Of a DNA stretch of 64,000 bases, positions 11,788 to 24,189 are shown in pieces. Both the position numbers and the translations under genes were made by a program. The DNA is taken from positions 496,001 to 560,000 of the forward strand of contig JAINUG010000049.1 of the NCBI GenBank assembly GCA_029706075.1. Direction: 5' to 3'. The notes below the pieces were generated by a model. It saw only the letters and a program-made list of their open reading frames with translations. It ran no database searches and had not been told where the DNA came from. Within the stretch, counting starts at the first letter, position 1. Every line of letters starts with the position of its first letter. Source of the stretch: Aldrovandia affinis (taxonomy: Eukaryota; Chordata; Actinopteri; Notacanthiformes; Halosauridae).

Positions 11788-14700
11788 CTAGCTAGGAGGG
11801 TAGTACTGATTGTAGTTCCAAGGGTTCTGATAGCCATAACCTCCATACTGCTGTTGCTGCAAGTGCAAGAGGGAGAGAGGAGGGTTAAGCTAATGAGACT
11901 CGATTCCATTTCTATTTCTTGATATATGGTTCCTTAACCTGTCCCACTGATAAATGTTTTAATGTGACAAGAATGATGAATCCTTTATGTCAATAGCAAT
12001 TCGTCAGCTTGAAATAATGGAGGCTGAAATCCATACCTTTAAACCAATAATTACATTCAAACTGTTTCCATTTACATTCCTTGATTATCAATCAAGCAAT
12101 TAATGAGCTGATTAATTAATACCAATAAGTACAGCTTCCAAATAGGGGTGTGACGGTATACCATGATATTAAAATATGAAATAGTACAATCATAAACTTA
12201 ACGTAATACCGTGATAGTAAATCACGTGCTAAAAGCTATTTCATGCGGGGAAAAAATATTTCAACCGTTACCCTACTAAAATGTCTAATTAACCCATATT
12301 AATTAATATAATATTGGACCTGGGTAGTGTAGTCTGCATTAGGGTAGTCTGCTAATGTAGTTTAATCACACCACTTTTTTGCTGTTCTTGCATTTTGTTT
12401 TGTTTACAATGGGATTGCGCACGTACAGACAGCTCCCTCGCATTTCCCAACCCTTGTAGCTGCCTGCCCAGGGACTACAGACGAGAAGGAGCCTCCTTGG
12501 CCAACTCTGGCACATTTACAGAAATGTTAACAATGTGCACTGTCCGTGTCAAATAAATGGAAATAAATTAAATGGTAGGTAGCTACACGGCATAAATCTC
12601 CGTTTGCAGTCCCTTGATGTCCGACGTTGATTCCGAGGCGGTCTGTAATGACGAATTATATCCTCCCAAAAAGCGAACTCGTTCATCCGTGAACATCATC
12701 CTTCACGTTATGACACAATGGAAAAAGTGAGTAGCTAAGTATAGTACTACATCCGATAAGCTGATAACGCAATGCAGCAAAATGTGAATAATTTAAATTG
12801 ATTTAAACAATTTACAAGGAGTGAACTATATTTTTCTAACTAACTTTTTAATAAGTTTTATTTCTCAATTAAAATGGTATATAAATCTGCAAAGAGCCAT
12901 ACAATAAACAGATTGAGTTTTAAACTTTGTGTGATACCTTTCTTTATCTTAAAAACTGATAGCGTGATATACCGAAAACCGTGATATTGAGTCACAGCCC
13001 TATTCCAAATGTATTTTGTAATAACATTTTTCTTTACGTCACAAAATTGTGTCGCACTTGTGGATGAATGTACTCTTTTTTTAATTATCTGTGCCCGGAT
13101 TCAAGGAATATTGACTCCGTATATATCCGTTAATCTGATCTGTGCAGATCATGCATTCTAACACATTCTAACATGAAAATGTACAAAGGTTTTCAACAAA
13201 CAAAAATGTGTTTGCTAGGCATTATTCATGCGCTCAAAGCTAGAGCGCTATACAGTTATCAGTGGGATTGAGGATAAAAATGTAGGCAATTTGAATAGAT
13301 TCAGTATTTTAAAAAAAATACATTTACATTCTCTACCTTGATGTGGAGAAAGATAATGCTACAGCATAAGACAAATTACAAGAAAACTTTGTGAAAACTT
13401 GGCTGATGATCGGGTTAAAGGTAACATTTCTGCCTCCTCTTTTTAGTATACAGTACCTTCCAAAATTATTCACACCTATGATAAAGATGAGCAACGTATA
13501 ATACAAACAAAACGGGTAATGAGCTATAAAATGAGTACCTGATACCAGCCTCCATAGCCATATGCGGAATGGGAGCCGCTCATGTCTCCGCCCATCATGG
13601 GAGGAGGAGGCGTCGTCATGGGAACAGGTGGTGCAACTGGAGGTGTGGCCATGGAAGGTGCAGACATGGCAGAGCCATCCTCCAATTTGCTGACTTTCTC
13701 TGGGTCATCACTGTCCCTGGGAGAACACCAACCAGAACGGTCAAAACAAAACAAGCAATGTAAAATCAAATCGTACTGTGCATGCCTTAAGACTCTTGAT
13801 GACATTGCAGTGGGGACAAGCTCTTCCTCCATGAGCAAACCATGAATGAGGTTTGGTTGCGTTTTCAATTCTGGACATCTCCCCCTTCTTTCATACCCAT
13901 TCTCAGCACTCCTCTTCTTACTGCCAATTTCCTTCAGCAGCTTCTGATGTTCATCATATACCGTCAACACACTGAGAGAGAGGGTGAGGTAGAAAAACAG
14001 AATTAAAAACAGAGAGAGGTGTGAGGGTACACAACAGCCAGGGAGTACATGTCACCGGTCACACCAGCGCAGTGTACAACAAGCCCTCAGACACCCCAAA
14101 CAAGGCCAACGCCTACTGACCTCTGCACCGTGGACCCAAAGTCCTCAGTGAATTGCAGCCCCCGCTGTGAGAAAAGCAGTTTGGTGCGGGGGGACAGGGG
14201 GGAGGCGAGGGCCCGGCTGACGCACTGCTGCACCCCTGTCCCGCTGCCCCGTACGTCCCCTGCCACCTCCAGCTCCAGGAGATTCAGGTGCAGCTTGCCG
14301 TTGTCCTGGAGAGGCAAAGAAACGGGGAAAAGGGAGTGAGAGGAAGGAAGATATATGGAGGGGGAATTGAGAATGGACTGACGAAGAGAGAAAACATATA
14401 GCTGCACTCATCCCACATCTTTCCAATAAATTGCACGCAAGTTGCTTTCTATGGCTCTAGACTTAGCCAAGTTAGTTGTCATGGGTTCCAAAAGGAAGGA
14501 TCTGGGTACTCATGGATGGGTGGCTCAACACATATTCTATCCGACTAAAACAAACAAATTAAATAAACTGTTGCACATAAAACGCAATGTCCTCAAAGTG
14601 CAAAATATATTTATTTGATTTAATATAATAATTACTACACAGGATACCAATTATAAATTAAATCACCTAATTGATTGATAGGTAGAGCAATCTGGTGGAT

Positions 14701-15710
14701 CGACAGTCATCAAAATATACAACTCACAATTCAATTAAAATTAACAGCTGGTTTATTAAGTTACAACAGTTAGACAAAGACAAAATATTCAACGTCCAAT
14801 CTACAGACGTAGGTTCAACTACCTTAGCAAATACTAAATCCTAGACCCCTCTCACCGGGCTGAGGTCAATGGCCTCCAGCAGCACGCTCTTGGCTTTGGC
14901 CGCGTTCTTGCACAGCTTCAGGAACAGCCGGGCCAGTTTAATGGAGTAGAAGGCGTGGAGGGAGGGCGTGTCCTTGCTCTGCTGCACCGCCTCCCTGAGC
15001 AGGGCCTCGGCCTTGTCCAATCGACCGGTGCGCCTCTCCAGCCCCGCCCTTCGCAGGCGAACCATGGCCAGGCCCGGCATGGCCTGCTCCAGGTTCTCCA
15101 GCACACGCTGGGCTTCAGGGATGTTGCCTGGGGGCGAGGGAGAGAGAAAGACTGATGTTCAGATGAGAGATAAGGGGAGGTGTGGCTATATAGTGGGACC
15201 AAAACAATTGTGTGTGTTAATCCAAGTTGACGAAGAACCATTCAGAGGTTCCTACAGTATTTCTAGTGTAAACTGCAAGGACTTTCCAAAAAGCACAATT
15301 CAAAGTTTACAAGGATCTTATGTGTAAATGAATGGTCTTGAAAAAAAGTAAAATCCCACTGTAATCAGTTTATCAGGAATATTCACAAGTTCGATTTTTT
15401 GTTGTATGGGGGTGGTATGCACAGCATAAGTAAAAAGTGTTTTGTAAGAAGTAAAGTTTTTTAAAAAGTAAGCACCTTCAAAAGCATTGGAACGTCCAAG
15501 CCCTTCCAAAATCCAAGCACCCAAATTCACAAACTTCTATTTTCCACATAAAAAAATCAGGCACTTTTCAAACCAGCAAGGATCCTTAGATCAATATCTG
15601 TAAGGAGAATGGCGGCGCTGTACTTCTGTGCTGGTTGTGAGGATGGGAACACAAACAGCACAGGAGGTGAGGGAAGTTATGGTGGTGAAACAGTGTAGTG
15701 TAGTGTAGTG

Positions 15711-15760
<50 letters not shown>

Positions 15761-18700
15761 ATGTGCCAGTTGTGCAATCAGTGGATGAGTGGACACAGTG
15801 CATATCTCTCTCTCTCTCACCATGCCTCTCCTCGAAGATGGCCCACTGTAGGTGCATGCTGTGCTTGTGGGCTAGGTGGATCTCGCAGGCCCGCCGGTAC
15901 ACACTGCGTGCCTCCTCCACGCTGTGCTGCTCCAGGTACCGCACATACTGCGAAGCACACACATATGTCTGTCAGTACGGCCACACGCTGGGACTGCTTC
16001 AACACAAAGTCAAGGAGATGCTACAGCAATGCCCATCAACGCCCGCACAAATCTCAACCCCTGCTCGTCACAAGCAGCGCACATGTAGTGCGCTCCCCGC
16101 TCATCTCAGTTCTGCTCCTCTCTCCGCTGGCACAGAAGCCCTGCAAGCTAAAAGGCCAGTCTTCCCTTAATGCTGCTGGCCTTCTTTCCTTCTCTACACC
16201 AGGGCATGTCTCATACCCCACGGGAGATATTACTTTTACAGACAAACACGCAATTGCACGAGGACACCATTGCTTTCAGTCAGATGATTGTTGATTATTG
16301 TTATTTTCGCACACGGAGTGCACTCCATTAAACTTCCCTCACCTTAGTCCAGAACTCCTCGTATAGCGCGCAGGCGATCAGGCATCGCTCAAACAGCATC
16401 AGCACGCGATTGTGTCCGCTTTCGCTTCCGCTCTCGCTCTCGCTCATCCCTTCCTGCCCCTCCGGCGCCCCACCCTGACCCTGCTGGCTCGCCTCGCTAA
16501 TCTCCCAGTCCAGATAGGTCTGCCAAGCCTTCAGCTGGGCCCGGTCCAGGGGCTTCACATGGAAATAAGGCCTTTTTATCTACAGGAGAGATTTTTATAG
16601 GGGTGCAGAGGAAGGGAAGGTTTTGGGTGAAGAGAAAGGAAAGAGGGGATTAAATTTCATGTATTTTTGTTTGGAAATCAAAATAATTTTCTGCTTGTGT
16701 GCACACAAATGTGAAAATGGAGGAAGGGATTAGGGTGTGTTTATTAAAATAATCCCACTCAGGCTTTGGCTGAAGAAAGCCTGGCGCTGCAAAAGTTTAC
16801 AGAATTTGACACTGGAATGCAGTGTTGCTTTGAGACTGAGAAAGAAAAAAGCTAAACTAGTAAAATAACAAAACAAAACTCAATGCCATGGGTTGCACAG
16901 TTAGTTATTTTTCCTTAATTGGAAATAAGGAAGTAGCTAGGCACCCTATACTTCCTGTAATTCAGCAGACTTATTTATTTTGTTCTAGCTATAGGCTGCA
17001 CATCTATGCTTTACTCAAATATCTGTTGCATTTTGTTGGAAGGGTTCTGACCAATACGCCTTACTGCGTTACAAGTGGAGTATGTGCCCCCGCAGACTCA
17101 CAGCTTCCTCAAAGTTCCACCGCTTCCCGACCTCCATCTCAGTCTGCTGGTGCACCTTCTGTTTGCTGGCCAGCAGCAGCTCCTGCATCTTCTGCACCTG
17201 CTCTTCCTGGTTGGGCACAAATGCACACGTCAGCCAATCACAAGGCACATTTGAATGTGCATCTTCAGCAGCAGTTTCCAACAAAGGGTCATAAAACCAC
17301 AAAAAATTTATTCAGACAAACATTTACACATATATATAGACTTTATTTATTTATTTTGATTTTTTTCTCCATGATTTATGGCAACTGTGGTTTTGTGTAT
17401 TATGCTCAGATAACAGTGCCCCAGGCATCATTAGACCCTCCCGTCATACCGTATCCTGGTGCCCCGTGGCGAGGTCACTGGGGTTATCCTCCCCGGGGGG
17501 CCTCTCCTCCTCCCCCTCTGCAGGTGTGGCCCCCTCCCCCTGGCTCTGCTGAAATTCTAAACGCAGACGCCCAAATTCCTCAGGGGACAAGACGTCCCGT
17601 GGGTGGTGAGCCGATAGAAAAGCCTTCAACCTGAGGAGACGGTGGTAGACAGAATAGCGGGATCTTGATTAATACAGTTGTATGTAGATGTGTACTGGTT
17701 TCATTGCAACATAGAGCCAGATATACTAGATAGTTTAATGTAGTTCTAATATAACCTGATTTTAATAGAGCTTTCCTGTTCTGTGGTATTCACTGAAAAT
17801 ATTCACAATGACTGTTATGCATATCATTATATTAATTTCTCTACTCAGGCAATAAATGAGAAATGTGTGCTGTAACAGTAGTGTTATGTTCATCATCAAC
17901 ACCAACTGATTACGATGAAATTAAGTAAAAAAACGAATTAGCCCCCAGTGTGTGTCACCTTTCATAGTGTCCCCAGTAGGCATGGAGTGCATAACAGGTC
18001 AGTGCGTTTTCACCTTTCAAAGTGTCCTCCGTACAGCTGAGTAGGGACACTCAGCACTTTTTCGTAGACGGCAGTCACAGCCCGCAGGTCACCCTGCTCC
18101 CTCTCCCACTCTGTATACATCTCCCACAGCCGGTCCGAGTGGAAGTCCATCCCAGCAGCCGCCACAGCCGACTCAAATGCACTGCAGGCAGGGGAGGGAG
18201 AGCTTGCTACTTAGTTCATCACAGAGCAGCACAGCATTCCAAACTGCACCCCTCTCCCTATTCCCTACTGACTGCTGACCTGTGCTTAGCACTCTCATGT
18301 TAAAGGGCAGTAAGGGGGTCCAAGACCAAGGGAGCAGGATGTCAGAGAGCCTTTTGGAAGGCAGATCTTCAGGAGGGTTAAAGGGCAGATATAAGCAGAC
18401 ACATGTTTTTGTATTTTAGGGTGCATGGTAGTGTTATGAATTTCTTATTTGCTTTTTTACTTGGTTAAATACCAGGATTAAAGGACAGTTTTATTATAAG
18501 CCCAGGTTTCACATGCACAAATTTTTTGTATTTTTTAGTATACTTTGTTGTATTATTTTTTTTTTTTTTGTGCAAATAAACTAAACTAAACTAAACTAAT
18601 GGTGCATTACTATTTGTAGGATAGCAGACTTGTATAGGAGGTGCAAACTGAAGGGAGTGGGATTGTTTGGAACAATATGTTGGTGTGTACCTGCTAATGC

Positions 18701-21700
18701 ACTGCATTAATTCTTAGAATGATGCGTTACATATCTGCTAATGTGCTGCATTGAGTTTAGAATGTGTTAGTAAGGCTACATTTACACTACAGGCCCTGAA
18801 GCCCGGTTCCAATTTTTCACCTATATCCTATTTTTTTGACCACCTGTTTACATCTACTTTTAAAAGTGACCCATATCCGAACCATGTTTACACGGTTTAC
18901 ACTTGAAACAACCCGCATGCGTACACGAGGGTTTGATTACCAATATGGAAGTAAACAACAACCACGCCGGCACAGCCATATGGCCATCAGCAGTGGACGC
19001 AAACGAGACAGAACTAATCATTCAATCATGCTTTATTTATTTATTTATTCTCTCTGCTGGTCAAAAATGGTTTTGTTGCGATACATCCCCTGTATTTTGG
19101 CCTGTAGCGACTCTTCGCCCCACAGGCTTAAAAGCCACGTAACCTGGCCTCCCGCGTGGTCTAGTGGTTCCACCGGGGGCGGCAATTGGGTGTCTCATTT
19201 TCAATGTGTGAATCGTAATGACATGTAAATTCTGATCTGGTAGATTCACCACATATAAATGTGGCCCAAAATGGATCTGAAAATATCCGATTCCATGTGC
19301 TTTTTTCCTGTTCACACATTCATAATACATATCTGATATGTGCCACATGTGAGCAAAAAATCTGAATTGAGTCACTTTTATCAGATGATGTAAACTTGAC
19401 CTTACATATCTGCTAATGCGCTGCATGGAGTTTTAAATGATGTGTTTGTTGGCGCATACCTGCGAATGCGCTGGGTGGATTCTGGTAGGTTCATATTGAG
19501 TGTGTCCTGCAACAGGGTGATATAGTGGATCCACAAGTCCAGACTCAGAGGGATCGCCTTCAGACCTCGCACGCATACCTAAAACCATGCATACACACCT
19601 GTTAAACATATACTTAGTAATACTAACATACCTGTAACACGTATGAAACCCATAAACACCTGTAATACACTCCAACACCCAGAAAAACAGCAATACAGTG
19701 TCACAGAAACTGACAAATGCAAAAAAAAAATTAAATAAAATAATCTGACAGATTCACCACAATGCACCTACTCAAAGTATACAAATATACATTCAGACCA
19801 ACAAAACATAACAAACATGGCACAACTGGCATGTGCACACACACTACACTGTTTCACCACCATAACTTCCCTCACCTCCTGTGCTCTGTTTGTGTTTCCA
19901 GCACGCCTTTCGAGGTCTGCAAATTTCTTCCAGTAGCCGTAACAAAGTGGGTATCTTGTCAGGAACGCCCCAAGTGCCCGTCGGGAGGCAGTCATGTGAC
20001 CCTTCAATTAACAGAATGTGGGAGACATTTCTGAACTTGTGCACTGTATGAATTTTCTAAACTTTGTGTTGAAACAAAATTAAACAATATCCATTTTTCC
20101 AATGGTTGCAATAGGTGACCTTATTCAATGATAATCCCCCACACCAAGCTGACACACATACAGCCCCCTTTGCCTGGTACCATTGGTCTGTCCTCACCTC
20201 TTGCTCACAGTACTGCAGCAGTTCAGTCCAGCTGGAGAACTCCTGTGTATTGTCGTGGGCCACCCTCCACAGTCTCTCAAAATCAACTGGCAGCTCCCCA
20301 TCTTCATCCTCGTCTCCTTCCTCCAGGGCCACTGCGTATGGTGCTGTGGTCCCGACACCCCCATTCTCCTCTGACACCTCAGCCACATGGTCTGGAGTTT
20401 CAGCCATGGGCTCTGGAATTTCGGCCACAGGATCTAGAATTTCAGCCATGGGCTCTGGAATTTCAGCCAAGGGCTCTGGAATTTCAGCCAAGGGCTCTGG
20501 AATTTCAGCCACGGGCTCTAGAATTTCAGAGATTTCTGGAGACACGGCCTCCGCAGCAGTGAAAGCTTCTGAATGAAAACATATCAATACATTACAATTC
20601 ATTGTTTATGTCACAGCCTTTTGCACATTGGTCAAGTAAATTATATCACAGTGCTATCCCTTCCCCAGCAAGTGACACAGAGGCTGCATTTACAGGCATC
20701 AGTTCTGAACCAAGTTCTAGACTACAGGCGTTTGGCCAAAACCACCTGGTCAGAAAACTGGTATTGCAATGTTTGAATGACCATAACTCATGCCAGGTGT
20801 GACCTAGACTTCAAACCAGGGACACTAGATCCCACTCTTAACAAATAACAAAATGCATTGGCCCATAAACTCTGTCAAGTTGGATTTTCTACCATTTTAA
20901 ATAATTAAAAATGCTTCTCCCAGACCATTTGACATATCGACATGCAACTTTCAACAATATGTTCTCTGGCTTTTCCTCAAAAAGGTTATCATTTCAAAAG
21001 TTGCCCAGCCTAGCGGTAACATCAAACATGGTAGCACTAGAGTCCCTAATAATTCTAATTCTAAATAATAATAATAAGTATTTTGCAGAGGTCTTAAACT
21101 TGTTAGAAGTTCATCACCCCCCCTGCACCCCCAAGAGGTTAAATTATGTATAGTTTCACTGATGTCTACCATCTTGAACTGTCCACCATTTTGGATTGTT
21201 ACAAATTTTAATTCAAATTTCCCTATCATACCGATGGCTCAACGAAACGAATGTTAGTAGACTTGTACAGGCCCATAGCAGTACATATATAGCATACTCC
21301 TAGAGTATGGCACCAATTGGCCATACAGTGGCACTACAGCAAATAACTTAATTTGAAGACTTTGAAAGCACAGAACTCTTGATCCGTTTGACCTAGTCAC
21401 TAAACTTGGTACCTTGGGAACCACTACTTCTGTCATTTTTAATATGATATAAAACAGTTAAAAGGCATCTTCTCTATACTTAACTATACCGTTTGATGTA
21501 TCCATATGCAACCTTCACCAATTTGTTCACTGCCCTCTCCTCTAACAAGTTATTATAAAGTTTCCACACAAAAAACATGGCTGCAATAAGCCAATAAAGT
21601 TGTCAATGGGCGTGGCTTATCACAAAAGCGCTTATAAATCCCAAATACTTTGACATAAAGTGATAAAACTTGGTGTGTGCATTGATACACTATATGGCCA

Positions 21701-24189
21701 AAAGTCAGTGGACACCTGACAATCACACCTATATGAGCTTGTTGGACATCCCATTCTAAAACCATGGGCATTAATATGGAGTTGGACCCCCCTTTGCGGC
21801 TATGATAGCTGCCACTCTTCTGGGAAGGCTTTCCACAAGATTTTGGAGTGTGTCTGTGGGAATTTGTGCCCATTCAGCCAAAAGAGCATCTGTGAGGTCA
21901 GGCACTGATGTTGGATGAGAAGGCCTGGCTCGCAATCGGTAGTTCTCTGTGGCTCAGTTGGTAGAGCACAGTGTTGGCAACGCTTAGGTTGTGGGTTCAA
22001 TCCCCACTGGGGCCACATATACTGAAAATGTATACATTCACTACTGTAAGTCGCTTTGGATAAAAGCGTCTGCTAAATGGCGTATATATAATTCCTTCCA
22101 AAGGTGTTCAATGGGGTTGAGGTCAGGGCTCTGTGCAGGCCAATTGAGTTCCTCCACACCAAACTCGTCTAACCATGTCTTTATGGACCTCGCTTTGTGC
22201 ACAGGGGCACAGTCATGCTGGAACAGCAAAGGGCCTTCCCCAAACTGTTGCCACAAAGTTGGAAGCGCCCAATTGGCTAAGATGTCTTCGTATCCTGTAG
22301 CATTAAGAATACCCTTCACTGGAACTAAGGGGCCTATCCCAAACCATGAGAAACAGCCCCAGACCATTATCCCTCCTCCACCAAACTTTACAGTAGGCAC
22401 TATGCATTCCGGAAGGTAGCGTTCTCCTGGCACCTGCCAAACCCAGATTCATCCATCAGACTGCCAGATAGTGAAGCGTGATTCATCACTCCAAAGATTT
22501 CCACTGCTCCAGAGTCCAGTTGCGGCGTGCTTTACACCACTCCAGCCAACGCTTGGCATTGCGCATGGTGATGTGAGGCTTGTGTGCAGCTGCTCAGCCA
22601 TGGAAACCCATTACATGAAGCTCCAAACGCACAGTTCTTGTGCTGATGGTGCGTCCAGAGGCAGTTTGGTACTCTGTAGTGAGTGATGCAGCAGATGATA
22701 GGCGATTTTACGCGCTATGCATTTCAGCACTCGTCAGCCCCGCTCTGTGAGTTTGCATGGTCTACCACTTCGTGGCAGAGCTGTTGTTGCTCCTAGGCAC
22801 TTCCACTTCACAATAATAGTACTTACAGTTGACCGGGGCACATCTAGTAGGGCAGAAATTTCACGAACTGACTTGTGGCAAAGGTGGCATCCTATGACAG
22901 TGCCGTGTTTAAAGTCACTGAGCTCTTTAGGAACCATTCTGAATTCTAAATGTTTGTCTGTGGAGATTGCATGGCTATGTGCTGGATTTTATGCACCTGT
23001 TGGCAATGGGTGTGGCTGAAACACCTGAACTCAATAATTAGTAGGGGTGTCCACTGCCATATAGTGCATGTACATCACAACTCCAGCGCTAAATCTTTTT
23101 TTCCAATCAAAATCTATGGTGGTGCTATAGACCTCCATACATTAAAACATATTTTAAAATTCACCAAAAATACAAATTCCTTTGCAGATTTAAATCCCCT
23201 TGTTAGGCACATTTGGTGACACATGTGTGCTCAATGGGTCAACACCATTTTCACTAGCTTAATAGTGGCTATGAGTGATTGGACCTCGTAATCGATGTTT
23301 GCAGATATATTTAATTTATACTTTTTTTTGCAACATTTATTTTGAATAGTGATTAACCTCATGGATTTGGCTCTTGTATTTTTTGGTTCTAGCACTTCGT
23401 TTTTCTTATTTATCTTATGTCGACTTCCTTCAGTCAACACGCCGAGTAAAGATATCTACCTACCTAAACATGCTGAATTCATGACAGTATTTGAGTGCCT
23501 TACTGCGCTATTAAATGACCACCTAACTAACTTGAATCCTAAGGAAACATCAATTGCAAGTCGACTGCAATATGGGCGGACGGTTTATCAGTGTTAATGT
23601 GGACACATTATTATGACATCTAGCTAAATATTAATGTAGATTACATTATCATCATCATAGCTAATGATCTGGTTTTTAAAAAAAGGCGGTTTTATGCATC
23701 TGGTAACGTAACTCAGTGCTTATATGATATGATTTGGCCCTGAACTTTTTGAAGAAGGAAGAAGCGGGTAACGTATGCTCGCCAGTCGCCAGCAGCTAGC
23801 TAATATTGATTAAAGTTAAGACGTCTGTGCGGCTAGATAGCTACGTCTGGTAATACCATGCTTAACACCGAGTACTTTAAGTAGATAGTCAGCTAATAAA
23901 TAGGAGTTACTTTAGCTAAAGTTAGATAACGTTAGCTACCTGACATTCCGTTCTGTTGATCTGTGTTTGTAAACCACCTTTGCAAGCTAACGTTAGCCAT
24001 ATGCCGGTTTATTGCTAGCTAACTATATGTATAATCGGCTACAAGACAGTAATCTAGGTAGAGCTAGTTCACGAGTAAATACATGCGTAAGTCTTACAGA
24101 GCTATAAAAATGAATAATTTTAGCATTTGCCAACCTAGCTCAGAGTCCACATCCCCGTTGCTGCTCATGTCCGAACCCTCTGCCGCCAT
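11788..24189 (-). CDS. prpf39: Pre-mRNA-processing factor 39 (14 exons, 755 aa)
   Basis: Exons in transcript order: 24189-24135, 20568-20198, 20001-19876, 19578-19460, 18181-18014, 17630-17450, 17206-17102, 16579-16343, 15947-15821, 15127-14856, 14305-14121, 13971-13897, 13716-13539, 11856-11788. All junctions are GT-AG and phases close to 2268 nt. The product is a U1 snRNP-associated factor for 5' splice-site recognition, built of HAT (half-a-TPR) helical repeats. Examples are [57 protein letters not shown] and GLAMVRLRR. The C-terminus is low-complexity and tyrosine-rich ([18 protein letters not shown]), as in vertebrate PRPF39. Human PRPF39 is about 669 aa; the extra length is in the acidic N-terminus (seven-unit heptad repeat), an SESGSESG insert in exon 8 and a proline/methionine-rich exon 13. 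The first exon has a weak donor (AG|GTTGGC) and is the least certain. Its ATG is in good context (accATGG). Confidence 0.93.
12144..13002. mobile_element. Non-autonomous hAT-type element with 8-bp target duplication
   Basis: The element is bounded by AGGGGTGTGACGGTATACC on the left and the imperfect inverse (CGTGATATTGAGTCACAGCCCTA) on the right. It is flanked on both sides by the identical 8 bases TTCCAAAT (12136-12143 and 13003-13010). An 8-bp duplication is the hAT signature. No transposase frame is inside. It lies in the last intron of PRPF39. Confidence 0.75.
15713..15759 (+). repeat. (GT)n microsatellite
   Basis: About 23 GT units preceded by an (AGTGT)n run. On the PRPF39 sense strand this is a CA repeat starting about 60 nt downstream of the exon 9 donor at 15821, followed by a CT-rich stretch. 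Confidence 0.95.
18682..18772 (-). repeat. Tandem copies of the PRPF39 exon-4 3' end and its donor site
   Basis: On the minus strand the exon 4 end reads CAGCGCATTCGCAG|GTATGC. Further into the intron the same motif recurs as GTGCATTAGCAG|GTACAC (about 18688) and GCATTAGCAG|ATATGT (about 18730). Another copy with ATATGT lies at about 19410. Units are about 40-46 bp and share the following AATGATGC-type sequence. The MITE at 18773-19403 separates the distal two copies from the proximal one. Confidence 0.65.
18773..19403. mobile_element. Palindromic MITE-like element in PRPF39 intron 4
   Basis: The left end AAGGCTACATTTACACTAC is matched inversely by the right end (GTAAACTTGACCTT at 19390-19403). 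Inner arms also pair: AAAAGTGACCCATATCCGA against its inverse near 19360-19385. No transposase frame is present. The target duplication could not be fixed, so the family is open. Confidence 0.55.
20381..20527 (-). repeat. In-frame 21-bp tandem repeat encoding seven heptads in PRPF39
   Basis: Seven consecutive 21-bp units encode residues 33-81 of PRPF39: variants of E-I-P-E-P-(L/M)-A, including [14 protein letters not shown] (twice), EIPEPMA (twice), EILDPVA and ETPDHVA. Two adjacent units are nearly identical, which points to recent expansion by slippage or unequal exchange. The array keeps frame and is acidic and proline-rich. Confidence 0.9.
21688..23066 (-). mobile_element. Tc1-like transposon, disrupted, in PRPF39 intron 1
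   Basis: Ends are CACTATATGGCCAAAAGTCA on the left (after TA at 21686-21687) and its imperfect inverse on the right (CACTGCCATATAGTG, ending 23066). The minus-strand transposase starts near 22937 with [19 protein letters not shown] and [17 protein letters not shown] (DNA-binding helices). It continues with [15 protein letters not shown], the aspartate in [11 protein letters not shown] and [17 protein letters not shown] carrying the DD34E glutamate. Frames change between blocks, and a SINE at 21941-22085 cuts the C-terminus; the remainder resumes at 21940-21790 ([16 protein letters not shown]). The element is inactive. Confidence 0.85.
21941..22085 (+). mobile_element. Short tRNA-derived SINE inserted in the Tc1 transposase
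   Basis: The tRNA-like head has perfect promoter boxes: box A TGGCTCAGTTGG and box B GGGTTCAATCC, spaced as in a tRNA. The 3' tail GTAAGTCGCTTTGGATAAAA continuing to CTGCTAAATGGC matches the 3' end of the L2-like LINEs in this window (31750-31797 and 61687-61745). A related copy lies reversed at 33953-34065. Confidence 0.8.

Noticed and set aside
16888-17634. 248-codon plus-strand frame
   Set aside because: It overlaps PRPF39 exons 6 and 7 on the opposite strand and the intron between them; no domain and no splice logic of its own.
21944-22016. Apparent tRNA gene with perfect A and B boxes
   Set aside because: It is followed by the L2-like SINE tail and sits inside a Tc1 transposase, so it is a SINE head and not a tRNA gene.
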